Assembly: GCF_041378895.1 (NCBI RefSeq)
Contig: NZ_CP144212.1
Coordinates: forward strand, 3,085,501-3,149,500
Direction: 5' to 3'
Origin: Dechloromonas sp. ZY10
Lineage (GTDB): Bacteria; Pseudomonadota; Gammaproteobacteria; Burkholderiales; Rhodocyclaceae
DNA length: 64,000 bases
Positions 16,544-25,530 of the stretch are shown in pieces (the first letter of the stretch is position 1; every line of letters begins with the position of its first letter). The position numbers and the translations under genes were made by a program. A model generated the notes under the pieces. It was given only the letters and a program-made list of their open reading frames with translations. It did not search any database and was not told the origin of the DNA.

Positions 16544-16568
16544 GGCCGGGCGCCGGGAGCGCCGGCCC
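16543..16568. terminator. GC-rich hairpin between convergent genes
   Basis: GGGCCGGGCGC and GCGCCGGCCC pair around a 5-nt loop with one bulge. It lies exactly between the lipoprotein stop and the RND permease stop. There is no T-tract, so it would act by structure or with Rho. Confidence 0.4.
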
Positions 16569-16571
16569 GGA

Positions 16572-19500
16572 TCAGGAACGGACCGGTAACCGACGACGGA
16601 CCGCTTCGATCAGGTCGTCGATGTAGGTAAACACCACCGGGATCACCAGCAGGCTGAGGAAGGTCGAGGTGATCAGACCCCCGATCACGACGATTGCCAT
16701 CGGTGCGCGGAAGCTCGGGTCGGTACCGATCCCGAGCGCGATCGGCAGCATCCCGGCGCCCATTGCGACGGTGGTCATCACGATCGGCCGCGCCCGCTTG
16801 CGACAGGCGTCGAGCAGTGCCTGCCAACGATCCAGGCCGGGCTGTCTGTCGATGCCGCGACGGGCGAGCACGACGTAGTCGATGAGCAGGATCGAGTTCT
16901 TGGTGGCGATCCCCATCAGCATGATCAGGCCGATCATCGATGGCATCGACAACGCCTTCTGGGTCACGAACAGCGCCAGGAAGGCCCCCGGCACCGACAG
17001 CACCAGCGCCGCGAGGATGGTCACCGGCTGGACGAAATCCTTGAACAGCAGAACCAGTACGATGTAGATGCAGAGGATGCCGGTGAGCATCGCCAGGCTG
17101 AAGCTGGCGAACAGTTCGCCCATCGCCTCGGCATCGCCGACCGTGGTCTGCAGCACGCCGGGTGGCAATTGCTTGAGGCTGGGCAGGGCCAGCGCGGCCT
17201 TTTCGACTTCGCCGAGCGGCTGGCCGTTGAGTTCGATTTCGAAATTGACGTTGCGCAGGCGGTCGTAACGGTCGATCTCGGCCGGCCCGCCGGCGATGCT
17301 CAGGCGGGCGACGTTGCCCAGGCGCACCGGGCCGTGGCGGCCGGGGACGCTGAGTTGTTCGAGCAGCGCCAGATCGCTGCGGGCGCTGACCGGCAAGCGG
17401 ACCACGATCGGCACCTGGCGCTGGCTCAGGTTGAGCTTGGCCAGCCCCTGGTCGTAATCGCCCGAGGTGGCGACGCGCAGGGTTTCGGCAATCGCCGCCG
17501 AGGTCACGCCGAGGTCGGCCATCCGAGCGAAATCGGGCTGCACCACCAGTTCCGGGCGAACCAGGCTGGCGGTGGTAGTCACCGCGCCGATACCGGGAAT
17601 GCCGCGCAGTTCGCGTTCGACCAGGCGCGCATGGTCGGCCAGGGCCTGGCCGTTTTCGCCGGCCAGCACCAGCACGTATTTCTCGTTTGAAGCCCCCATC
17701 CCGACCTTGACTTGCGCGCCCGGCAAGGCGGCGAGACGCTGGCGGAATTCGCTTTCGACATCCTGCTTGCTGACCCCGCCACGCGCCTTGCGTGGCGTCA
17801 GGTTGATCGTCAGCGTCGCCTTGCGTACCTCGTTGGCACCGCGCGGCGCAAACGGGTCGCTGCCGGCGGCGCCGCCGCCAATCGCGGTATACACCAGCCG
17901 CACGTGCGGATGATCGCCGATCAGCCGGCGCGCCTCTTCGGCGGCGGCATGCGTCTGCGCATAGGTGCTGCCCGGCGGCAAGGCGACATGCACCTGCGTC
18001 TGCGACAGGTCGTCAGGCGGCAGGAAGCCGGTCGGCAGCAGCGGCACCAGCGCGAAGGAGCCGAAGAAGAAGACCGTCGCCGCCAGCATCGTCAGCCAGC
18101 GGCGACGCAGACAAGCGGCGACCCAGCCGGCATAGCGTTCCAGCCAGCGCGGCTCGTGTTCGCCTGGCTTCGCCGGCTTGAGCAGGTAGGCGGCCATCAT
18201 CGGCGTCAGCATGCGGGCGACGACCAGCGAGAAAAACACCGCGATTGCTGCGGTCCACCCGAACTGGACAAAGAATTTGCCGGGCACCCCGCTCATGAAT
18301 GCGGTCGGCAGGAACACTGCGATCAGCGTGAAGGTGGTGGCGATCACCGCCAGCCCGATTTCGTCGGCCGCTTCCATCGCCGCCTCGTAAGGCGTCTTGC
18401 CCATGCGCAGGTGACGCATGATGTTCTCGATCTCGACAATCGCGTCGTCGACCAGAATCCCGACCACCAGCGACATCGACAACAGGGTCACGACGTTGAG
18501 CGAGAAGCCCATCAGCCACATCACCGCAAAGGTCGGCACCGCCGACAGCGGCAGCGCCGCTGCCGAGACGAAGGTCGCTCGCGTATCGCGCAGGAACAGC
18601 CAGACCACCAGCACCGCCAGCGCAGCACCTTCGAGCAGCAGCGACATCGAGCCGTCGTAGTTTTCCTGCACCGGATCGACGAAATTGAAGGCTTCGGTGA
18701 TCTGGATATCGGGGTGCTCGCCGCGCAGTTTTGCCAGCGTCGCCTGCACGCCCTGCGCCACTTCGATTTCGCCGGCGCCGCGACTGCGGGTGATTTCGAA
18801 ACCGACCACCGGCTCGCCGTTGAGCAAGGCGCCGGCGCGCCGTTCGGCGACGGTATCGCTGACCGTCGCCAGCTGGTCCAGGCGGAAATGCCGGCCATCG
18901 GAGAGCACGATGTCGAGCGCTGCCAGTTCGGCCGCGCTCTGCACCGTGGCGATGGTGCGCACCGACTGCTCGGCGCCGCCGACGTCAGCACGCCCGCCCG
19001 AGGCTTCCTGCTGCACCTGCTTCAATTGCCGCGAAAGATCGGCGGCGCTGACGCGCAGCGCCAGCAGGCGGGAGGGATCGAGCTCGACCCGGACTTCGCG
19101 GCTGACGCCGCCGACCCGCGCCACTGCACCGACCCCGCGCACGCTGAGCAGGGCCTTGGCAACCGTGTTGTCGACGAACCATGAGAGCGCCTCGTCGTCC
19201 ATCCGCGGCGAAGCAACGGTATAGGTCAGGATCGGCGCGCCGGACAGGTTGACCTTGGCAACCACCGGGTCCTTGAGGTCGCCGGGCAAGTCCGAGCGGA
19301 TTCGCGACACCGCATCGCGCACGTCGTCGACCGCCTCCTGAGTCGGCTTCTCCAGTCGGAATTCGACGGTGACGATGGCGGTTCCGTCCTGCGCCTTGGT
19401 GTAGATGTGCTTGACGCCCTGCAGCGTCGCCACCGAGTTCTCGATCTTCTTGGCGACCTCGGTTTCCATCTGCGCCGGCGCCGCCCCCGGCAAGGTCGCG

Positions 19501-19643
19501 GTGACCGTCACCGTTGGCAGGTCGATATCCATGAACTGCTGGATTTTCATCGCCCGGAAGCCGACGACACCGGCCAGCGTCAACAGCAGGAAAAGCATGA
19601 TCGCCGGGATCGGATTACGGATGGACCAGGCAGAAACGTTCAT
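16572..19643 (-). CDS. RND-family efflux permease (AcrB-like)
   Basis: 1023 residues, the typical size of hydrophobe/amphiphile RND pumps. Starts MNVSAWSIRNPIPAIMLFLLL (first transmembrane helix); the large periplasmic loops are present. The proton-relay helix GILVDDAIVEIENI carries the paired aspartates (VDD) characteristic of multidrug-type rather than heavy-metal RND proteins. The second half repeats the fold and ends in VFTYIDDLIEAVRRRL. It would form a proton-driven tripartite pump with the adaptor encoded 77 bp upstream (19721-20842); no outer-membrane TolC-type gene is in the window. The substrate cannot be predicted. Confidence 0.93.
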   Translation of the reverse strand: MNVSAWSIRNPIPAIMLFLLLTLAGVVGFRAMKIQQFMDIDLPTVTVTATLPGAAPAQMETEVAKKIENSVATLQGVKHIYTKAQDGTAIVTVEFRLEKPTQEAVDDVRDAVSRIRSDLPGDLKDPVVAKVNLSGAPILTYTVASPRMDDEALSWFVDNTVAKALLSVRGVGAVARVGGVSREVRVELDPSRLLALRVSAADLSRQLKQVQQEASGGRADVGGAEQSVRTIATVQSAAELAALDIVLSDGRHFRLDQLATVSDTVAERRAGALLNGEPVVGFEITRSRGAGEIEVAQGVQATLAKLRGEHPDIQITEAFNFVDPVQENYDGSMSLLLEGAALAVLVVWLFLRDTRATFVSAAALPLSAVPTFAVMWLMGFSLNVVTLLSMSLVVGILVDDAIVEIENIMRHLRMGKTPYEAAMEAADEIGLAVIATTFTLIAVFLPTAFMSGVPGKFFVQFGWTAAIAVFFSLVVARMLTPMMAAYLLKPAKPGEHEPRWLERYAGWVAACLRRRWLTMLAATVFFFGSFALVPLLPTGFLPPDDLSQTQVHVALPPGSTYAQTHAAAEEARRLIGDHPHVRLVYTAIGGGAAGSDPFAPRGANEVRKATLTINLTPRKARGGVSKQDVESEFRQRLAALPGAQVKVGMGASNEKYVLVLAGENGQALADHARLVERELRGIPGIGAVTTTASLVRPELVVQPDFARMADLGVTSAAIAETLRVATSGDYDQGLAKLNLSQRQVPIVVRLPVSARSDLALLEQLSVPGRHGPVRLGNVARLSIAGGPAEIDRYDRLRNVNFEIELNGQPLGEVEKAALALPSLKQLPPGVLQTTVGDAEAMGELFASFSLAMLTGILCIYIVLVLLFKDFVQPVTILAALVLSVPGAFLALFVTQKALSMPSMIGLIMLMGIATKNSILLIDYVVLARRGIDRQPGLDRWQALLDACRKRARPIVMTTVAMGAGMLPIALGIGTDPSFRAPMAIVVIGGLITSTFLSLLVIPVVFTYIDDLIEAVRRRLPVRS

Positions 19644-19720
19644 GGTGTCAGTCGCCCGCTGGGCGTACGAGAAAAAGAAACAAAAAGGGCGGCATCAGCA
19701 CACCGACCCCGCACAGCGCA

Positions 19721-20842
19721 TCAGCGTGCCGTCTCGGCCGGTAGCAACTGGACCACGTCGCCATCGGCCAGGAAGCCGACCCCGGACGCCACGACCGATG
19801 CATCGGCCGGCAAGCCGGCAAGAATCTCGATCCGCTCGCCCTGGCGCCGGCCAAGCTCAACCTTGCTCTGGATCACCCGCGTCCCGCCAGAGTCGAGCCG
19901 GAAGACATAGGCAAAGCCCTCACGCAGAACGACTGCGGCTTGCGGCAGGGTCAGCGCCGGCTGCGCACCGAGATCGAACTCGCCGCGCGCGAAGGCACCG
20001 GCCCGTAGCGCCGGATTTTCATCGCGAGTCACGGTCGACCGTGGCAAATCGACATAAACCAGGCCGTTGCGCGTCTGCGGGTCGACGCTCGGGGCGACGC
20101 TGCGCACCTTGCCGACAAGCTCGCTGCCATCGGCAGCCCGCAAGCGGGCACTCGCCCCGGGGCGCAGTTTCGGCAAATCATCAGCCGGCACCTCGGCACG
20201 CCACTCCAGGCGCCCGCCACGAATCAGGCGGAACAGTTCGTCGCCATTCTGCGGCAGCGAGCCGACGGTCGCGGTGCGCGCCGAAATCACGCCGGCATCC
20301 GGCGCCAGGACCTGGCTTTTGGCCAGCCGCAACTCGGCCGCCGCCAGCCGCGCCCGGGCAGCAGCCAATCGTGCCGTCGCTGTGCCTTCGGCGGTCTGAT
20401 ACTGGACCGCCGTCTGTGGACTGTAGAAACCCTGGGCGCGCAGGGCGCGAGCCCGTTCGGCATTGGCCCTGGCCTCCAGGGTAGCGGCCTCGAGTTCGGC
20501 TACCCCAGCCCGGGCCTCGGCCACCTCCTGCTGCAACGCAGCAGCATCAATCCGGGCCAGAGCTTGCCCCTTGCGCACCGAATCGCCAACTTGCACCAGC
20601 ACCTCGGCGATTCGCTGATTCCCCACTTCGGCACCAATCACCGCCTCCTGCCAGGGCATCACGCTGCCGCTGGCCGCCAGCCGTTGCGGCCAGTCCTCGC
20701 GCTGCGGCAGCACGGTGCGCACGCTCAGAGCCGGCTTGGCCGCAGGCGCCGCTACCGGCGCCTCGGAGTTGCCCGGACCACACGCTGCCAGCCATGGAGC
20801 AAGCAGCAACCAAGGAACTACACGGAGATAGGCAAATTTCAT
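19721..20842 (-). CDS. RND efflux periplasmic adaptor lipoprotein
   Basis: 373 residues. Signal peptide with lipobox LAAC (Cys near residue 21), so membrane-anchored in the periplasm. It shows the usual hairpin order: a barrel/lipoyl half-motif (VIGAEVGNQRIAEVLVQVGDSVRKGQALARID), a coiled-coil hairpin (QQEVAEARAGVAELEAATLE), then the second lipoyl half (SQVLAPDAGVISARTATVGSLPQNGDELF). A 77-bp gap to the RND permease suggests one operon. An inverted repeat of TetR-operator type lies about 50 bp upstream of the start. Confidence 0.93.
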   Translation of the reverse strand: MKFAYLRVVPWLLLAPWLAACGPGNSEAPVAAPAAKPALSVRTVLPQREDWPQRLAASGSVMPWQEAVIGAEVGNQRIAEVLVQVGDSVRKGQALARIDAAALQQEVAEARAGVAELEAATLEARANAERARALRAQGFYSPQTAVQYQTAEGTATARLAAARARLAAAELRLAKSQVLAPDAGVISARTATVGSLPQNGDELFRLIRGGRLEWRAEVPADDLPKLRPGASARLRAADGSELVGKVRSVAPSVDPQTRNGLVYVDLPRSTVTRDENPALRAGAFARGEFDLGAQPALTLPQAAVVLREGFAYVFRLDSGGTRVIQSKVELGRRQGERIEILAGLPADASVVASGVGFLADGDVVQLLPAETAR

Positions 20843-20888
20843 CGGAATCCAGCCTGACCCTGGGAAAAATCGCGAGCCGACATGATAA

Positions 20889-20902
20889 TGAACGGGCGGT
20901 CA
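20889..20902. promoter_or_regulatory. Operator-like dyad upstream of the efflux adaptor gene
   Basis: TGAACG-GG-CGGTCA, an inverted repeat with 5 of 6 matching arm positions, 47 bp upstream of the efflux operon start. Such dyads are common TetR/AcrR operators in betaproteobacterial RND promoters. No TetR gene is nearby, so the regulator would be encoded elsewhere. Confidence 0.4.
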
Positions 20903-21074
20903 GTAGTACAGCACAATGTCACGCACCCAATGGACGACCCCGCAACCAGCCCAAAGTCATATTGCAAAAGCTACAAATCGCGTGCTAATTTGGCAAAACT
21001 AAAATCCGGCAACGCAACTATCTAGACCGGAAAGCATCACAGGGATTCCCGTTCCAAACATCGCGAGATTCGCC

Positions 21075-21521
21075 ATGCCCCAACCCCGTTCCGCAGTTTC
21101 CCCTCGGGCCGCCACCTCCGAAATCAGCAGTTCATGGCTGCGGCGCTTCTGGGTCGTGATCATCGCCACCCTGCTCCTCGCCAGTGCCAGCATTTTCCTG
21201 GTCACCCGCAAAGACGAGAGCCATAGCCAGGAAATTGTCCATGTTCCGTTACGCGTTCAAGCCACCGGCGCCGGCGGCCTGCCCATCGTCGGCAAGCTGG
21301 CCTTGCTGATCGAGCGCCCCAAGGAAGACGATCTGCGCCGCTGGGAACAAAAACTGCAGCATGTCGCCAGCAGTGAGATCAGCGAACTGTTCGACCAAGG
21401 CCGCAGTGCCGATCTGGCGCAGGTCCGCACCGTACTGCTCAAGGCATTCAACCAGGCCCTGCCCAAACCCCTGCAACTGCCCGACCTGTTGATCGAAGAT
21501 TTTTTCCGGGTAGCTCGCTAG
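21075..21521 (+). CDS. Small single-pass membrane protein, weakly FliL-like
   Basis: 148 residues. Residues ~22-42 form one transmembrane helix (FWVVIIATLLLASASIFLV) after a short cytoplasmic tail, so the C-terminus should be periplasmic. The end of the protein (VRTVLLKAFNQALPKPLQLPDLLIEDFFRV) follows the pattern of the FliL C-terminus, where a helix with an Asn is followed by a strand. The N-terminal match is poor and no flagellar genes are nearby. Divergent from the efflux operon. Treat as hypothetical. Confidence 0.6.
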   Translation: MPQPRSAVSPRAATSEISSSWLRRFWVVIIATLLLASASIFLVTRKDESHSQEIVHVPLRVQATGAGGLPIVGKLALLIERPKEDDLRRWEQKLQHVASSEISELFDQGRSADLAQVRTVLLKAFNQALPKPLQLPDLLIEDFFRVAR

Positions 21522-21539
21522 CCCTCAGCGTCATCAAGC

Positions 21540-22232
21540 TCAATCGCGGCGCACTGCTGCCGGGCACGACAAGCCGTGCGGCAGGCTGAGGCCGGGAACC
21601 AGGCGCTGCGCCTGCTGCCAATCGCTGCAGCCTGCACCGGCAGATTGCCCGATAGCGACCAGATACGCCAGCGCAACCCCCTGCGCCCGGGCTTGCATCA
21701 GCAATTCGGTCTGCATCGGGTCGGCCGGACCGCGCAACACGGCCAGCACGGCTTGAGCCTGCCCGTAGCGGCGCTCGGCCAACGCCTCGACCACCCGCAG
21801 GCGCTCGCCCTCAGGCAGTTGCTCATCGAGCAGAGCGGCCAGCAGAACTGCCGGCCCATCGCCTTGATTAACCAGTTGCTTGATCCGCTCGCCATGCAGC
21901 CCAAGTCTTTCCGACCAGTCTGAATAATCGCAGCGGCCCTTGCGGTCGGCCTTGGCGGCGACCAGGGCCAGCCGGTAGATGTCCTTGCCGACACCGGCTT
22001 CGCGCAGCAGTTCGGCCGCGCCATCGGTCCGGCCCCGGCAGATGGCCGCCAGTCCGTCCGCGACCCGCGCCCGGGCGGTCTCGCTCGGAACGCTGGCCGC
22101 CGGAATTTGCCGCTGATACCAGCTGGCGAACACCGCATTCTCGATGGCAAAGGCACGCTGATCGGGCTCGCCACAAGCCAGGGGCAGCGCGCAAAGGAGG
22201 GAAAGCAGGCAGCGAGTGACAGCGACGTTCAT
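21540..22232 (-). CDS. Hypothetical exported helical protein
   Basis: 230 residues from the ATG at 22232 (a TTG at 22238 is also in frame). A signal peptide ends LPLACGEP; the Cys suggests a lipoprotein, but Pro at -3 departs from the lipobox. The mature part is mostly alpha-helical with TPR/Sel1-like spacing (ADGLAAICRGRTDGAAELLREAG; VVEALAERRYGQAQAVLAVL) and paired cysteines (CDYSDW, CSDWQQ). It converges on the FliL-like gene and is followed upstream by the CoA-transferase in the same direction. No family recognised. Confidence 0.65.
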   Translation of the reverse strand: MNVAVTRCLLSLLCALPLACGEPDQRAFAIENAVFASWYQRQIPAASVPSETARARVADGLAAICRGRTDGAAELLREAGVGKDIYRLALVAAKADRKGRCDYSDWSERLGLHGERIKQLVNQGDGPAVLLAALLDEQLPEGERLRVVEALAERRYGQAQAVLAVLRGPADPMQTELLMQARAQGVALAYLVAIGQSAGAGCSDWQQAQRLVPGLSLPHGLSCPAAVRRD

Positions 22233-22285
22233 CGGCAACGGAGTTTCTCGGAAAAGGCGTCGATTCTACTCCGCTGGAGGGCAGC

Positions 22286-23905
22286 TCAAAGCAGCATGGC
22301 GCGCAAGCCCATTGGAGCCTCGGCAAATATCCGGGAATCCATTTGCCGCAACTCGGCGCTGATCAGGGGACGGAAATCCATCCTTTCGAGAATCCCGGCC
22401 TGGAGGTCGACCCCGGGAGCGATCTCGGTCAGTTCCAGCCCCTCCGGCCGCAAACGGAAAATGCAGCGCTCGGTGATGTAGAGGACTTCCTGACCGCGCC
22501 GGGCCGCCTCGGGACCACTAAAGGTTCGGTGCTCGACGGCAGCAACAAACTTGTTGGCCGAACCGTCCCGGGTAATTTGCAGTTTTTCGCCGTCGACCGT
22601 GATTTCAAGGCGACCGGCGGTAAAAGTGCCGACGAACACCACTTTTTTTGCATTTTGCGAGATGTTGATGAACCCGCCGGCGCCGGCCAGCCGGGGACCA
22701 AATCTGGAAACGTTCAGATTCCCTTCGGCATCGGCCTGAGCCAGCCCAAGGAAAGCGATATCCAGCCCGCCGCCATCATAAAAATCGAACTGGCTGGGCT
22801 GATCGATGATTGCCTGGGCATTGGTTGCTGCACCGAAATTCAGGCCGCCGGCAGGAATCCCGCCAATCACACCGGGCTCGGCGGTCAGCGTGAGCAGGTC
22901 GATCACGCCTTCCTCGGCCGCAACGCTGGCGACTCCTTCTGGCATCCCGATCCCGAGATTGACCACCGCCCCAGCCTTCAGCTCGAGTGCCGCGCGGCGG
23001 GCGATGATTTTGCGCTCGCTCATTTCCATCGCCGCCAGTGCCGACAAAGGCACCCTGATCTCACCGGAAAATGCCGGGTTATAGGGCTCGATGAAGGTCT
23101 GCTGGTGATACTCCGGTTTTTCTGCGACCACCACGCAGTCGACCAGAACCCCGGGGATTTTCACCTGGCGCGAATTGAGCGAGCCGCGCTCGGCGATCCG
23201 CTCGACCTGCACGATCACGATTCCGCCCGAATTGTGCGCGGCCATCGCAATCGCCAGCGCCTCCAGGGTCAACGCCTCCTTTTCCATGGTCACATTGCCA
23301 TCGGGATCAGCCGTGGTGCCACGAATGATGCCCACATGGATCGGAAAAGCCTTGTAAAAAAGGTAGTCCTCGCCGTCGATTTCCATCCGCCGAACCAGGT
23401 CGACCGTGGTTTTTTCGTTGAGCTTCCCGCCCCCGTAACGCGGATCGACAAAAGTGCCCAGCCCGACCCGGGTCAGTGTTCCCGGCTTGCCAGCAGCGAT
23501 GTCACGGAAAAGATGGGTGATCACCCCCTGCGGCAGGTTGTAAGCCTCGATCCGGTTGGCTACCGCCAGTTCCTGCAAGCGCGGTGCCAGGCCCCAGTGG
23601 CCACCGATCACGCGGCCAACCAGACCGTCATGCCCGAGGTGATTGAGCCCCCGCTCCTTGCCGTCGCCCTGCCCGGCGGCATAGACCAGGGTCAGGTTGC
23701 GCGGACTGCCCTGGCCGTGCATGTCATTGGCCCGGGTCTCGACAAAACGCTCCTCCAGCGCCACCGCGATATTCTCGGCAAAGCCGATTCCGACAAAGCC
23801 GCCGGTTGCCACCGTCGCATGATCAGGGATTCGTGCCACCGCCTCGCGGGCGCTGACTATCTTGCCGGACTGCGGCGAGGGAGACGATGCGTCGACTTCG
23901 GACAT
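22286..23905 (-). CDS. Acyl-CoA:acetate/3-ketoacid-type CoA-transferase (propionate CoA-transferase-like)
   Basis: 539 residues from the ATG at 23905, with AAAGG 8 bp upstream. It is a fusion of the alpha and beta halves of class I CoA-transferases, the arrangement of Pct/YdiF enzymes. The N-terminal half has [21 protein letters not shown] and [13 protein letters not shown]. The C-terminal half has [14 protein letters not shown], whose Glu is the expected covalent acyl-CoA acceptor, and [20 protein letters not shown]. It would move CoA between short-chain acyl-CoAs and acetate or another acid. The precise substrates cannot be read from sequence. No beta-oxidation genes flank it. Confidence 0.9.
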   Translation of the reverse strand: MSEVDASSPSPQSGKIVSAREAVARIPDHATVATGGFVGIGFAENIAVALEERFVETRANDMHGQGSPRNLTLVYAAGQGDGKERGLNHLGHDGLVGRVIGGHWGLAPRLQELAVANRIEAYNLPQGVITHLFRDIAAGKPGTLTRVGLGTFVDPRYGGGKLNEKTTVDLVRRMEIDGEDYLFYKAFPIHVGIIRGTTADPDGNVTMEKEALTLEALAIAMAAHNSGGIVIVQVERIAERGSLNSRQVKIPGVLVDCVVVAEKPEYHQQTFIEPYNPAFSGEIRVPLSALAAMEMSERKIIARRAALELKAGAVVNLGIGMPEGVASVAAEEGVIDLLTLTAEPGVIGGIPAGGLNFGAATNAQAIIDQPSQFDFYDGGGLDIAFLGLAQADAEGNLNVSRFGPRLAGAGGFINISQNAKKVVFVGTFTAGRLEITVDGEKLQITRDGSANKFVAAVEHRTFSGPEAARRGQEVLYITERCIFRLRPEGLELTEIAPGVDLQAGILERMDFRPLISAELRQMDSRIFAEAPMGLRAMLL

Positions 23906-24006
23906 GAGCAACCTTTCACTTTCACAAACCAGCGACCGGACGATTCGGCGGCGGCCATTGTCACCCAGGCAACGCCGGACGCGCACCCGTGTTTACCCGT
24001 AAACCA

Positions 24007-24636
24007 TCAGCGAACCGCCTGCCTGATACCGGCCAGCAGTACCGCAGCGGTTGCAAACAGCCCCCCGAAAACACGGTTCAGCACCTGCTGCTGGTGAGGC
24101 TCGCGCAACAGGCGCAACACACGAGCGGCAAAGCCGGTGTACCCGGCCATCACCACCAGATCGACAGCCACCATGGTCAACGCCAGAAGCAAGTACTGCA
24201 GCAGCAAAGGGCGCCCGGGATCAATGAACTGGGGGAGTACTGCAAGAATGAAGACGATCGCCTTGGGGTTGCTGGCATTGACCAGAAAACCACGCACCAC
24301 CAATTTCCGGACCCCGACATCGGCTGCGCCGGATTCCAGGCTGACCGGGCTCGCAGCGGCCACCCACTGCTGCCAGCCAAGGTAGAGTAAATAAGCGACG
24401 CCACACCACTTGAGCAAGGCAAATGCGGCTTCCGATGCGGCCAGCAGGGCCCCCAGGCCAGCGGCAACAACGGCAATCTGCAACAGCAAGGCCAGTTGCA
24501 GGCCAAGCGCCAGCCAGTAGCCACGGCGAAAACCGAAATTGAGCCCGGAGGACATGGAAGCTACGGCGCCGGCTCCCGGCGACAGACTGATCACCCAGCA
24601 CGCCAGAAAAAATGCCAGCCAAGTATCAAAGGCCAA
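24007..24636 (-). CDS. LysE/RhtB-family amino-acid exporter
   Basis: 209 residues, six predicted membrane segments. Family signatures are ISLSPGAGAVASMSSG at the N-terminus and NPKAIVFILAVLPQFI in the middle. The start is TTG, supported by GAGGGGG six bases upstream. Members export amino acids such as lysine, threonine or homoserine lactone by proton exchange; the substrate is not predictable here. A terminator for the upstream CBS gene separates the two. Confidence 0.9.
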   Translation of the reverse strand: MAFDTWLAFFLACWVISLSPGAGAVASMSSGLNFGFRRGYWLALGLQLALLLQIAVVAAGLGALLAASEAAFALLKWCGVAYLLYLGWQQWVAAASPVSLESGAADVGVRKLVVRGFLVNASNPKAIVFILAVLPQFIDPGRPLLLQYLLLALTMVAVDLVVMAGYTGFAARVLRLLREPHQQQVLNRVFGGLFATAAVLLAGIRQAVR

Positions 24637-24654
24637 ACACGCCCCCTCTCACAA

Positions 24655-24682
24655 ACAAAAACGGCAGCCCTCCGGGCTGCCG
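24655..24682 (-). terminator. Rho-independent terminator of the CBS gene
   Basis: Read on the minus strand: CGGCAGCCC, GGA loop, GGGCTGCCG, then TTTTTGTTTG. It is 18 bp past the CBS-protein stop. Confidence 0.92.
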
Positions 24683-24699
24683 CGATCCTGCCGCAACGC

Positions 24700-25284
24700 T
24701 CATGGCGCCAGCGCGGCCTCGATTTCGGCAAAGGTGCTGGCCAATTCGAAGCCCAGCACCGGAACGCCAAGCGCCCGGCCGATCTGGGTCGCCGAGAAAA
24801 TTCCGCGCACCCGCGGCTCACCGGTGATCGGATCGACGTCCTCGACCAGAATGTGCTGCCGCCCAAGAGCCTTGAGTCCATTAAGGATGTCGACCACACG
24901 CGCATTGAGCACTTCACCCAGATACAGCGTGTCGATACTGCCGATCGGGGTCATCACATCCTTGACCAGCAGATCGTCGCGCGAACAACCACGCGCCTGA
25001 ACGATCTGCATCGGCCGCTCGCCATGCAGGTCGCGGGCGGTAATCAGACCGACCACGACATCGTCGCTACCGGTCACCAGCAACAGGCGCACTCCGCGTG
25101 AAATCATCCGGGCCTGCGCTTCCGACATCGCTGCATCGGCGGTGATCGTCACGACCGGAACCCGGGCAAAATCGGTCATCGCCTCGATTGCGGGCGAGTC
25201 CGCCCCCAGCTGGTTAAAGCCGGAAGCGCACAGCGTTGCGTTGGGGGAAAGTTTGTGCGTACGCACACGTGCAGCAAGAGTCAT
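24700..25284 (-). CDS. CBS-domain pair protein
   Basis: 194 residues from the ATG at 25284. The GGAGG at 25294-25298 lies nine bases before that ATG and directly against an alternative ATG at 25293, so 25284 is the likelier start. Two CBS motifs are visible: VPVVTITADAAMSEAQARM..RLLLVTGSDDVVVGLITARDL and VKDVMTPIGSIDTLYLGEVL..HILVEDV..RVRGIFSATQI. CBS pairs bind adenine nucleotides and gate other activities; here the protein stands alone with no catalytic domain. It is monocistronic, bounded by terminators on both sides. Confidence 0.88.
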   Translation of the reverse strand: MTLAARVRTHKLSPNATLCASGFNQLGADSPAIEAMTDFARVPVVTITADAAMSEAQARMISRGVRLLLVTGSDDVVVGLITARDLHGERPMQIVQARGCSRDDLLVKDVMTPIGSIDTLYLGEVLNARVVDILNGLKALGRQHILVEDVDPITGEPRVRGIFSATQIGRALGVPVLGFELASTFAEIEAALAP

Positions 25285-25451
25285 TTTTATCATCCTCCGT
25301 CATTTTGTCTTTTGCCGGCCCCTTGAGGCATCCTGTAGCCCCCTTGTGCAGCCCGGCCCGCCTAGTATTCGGCCAGCCGCCCCACTTGGCAAGGGGGCCG
25401 GAAAAATTTCCCCGGCGTCTGGTTGACCGTAAATGTTGGCGAAAGCTCCGC

Positions 25452-25491
25452 AAAAAAACAGGGTCTTCCCGAAAATTCCGGAAAGACCCTG
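25452..25491 (-). terminator. Rho-independent terminator of the chemoreceptor gene
   Basis: On the minus strand CAGGGTCTTTCCG and CGGGAAGACCCTG pair (one mismatch) around GAATTTT, followed by seven T. It starts about 40 bp beyond the chemoreceptor stop codon. Confidence 0.93.
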
Positions 25492-25530
25492 CGAGCGTAG
25501 CCCAAACCGGCAAAAGTGCCGGCCGAATGC

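Noticed and set aside
21075-21521. Flagellar FliL gene
   Set aside because: Only the C-terminal pattern matches, and there are no flagellar genes in the window.
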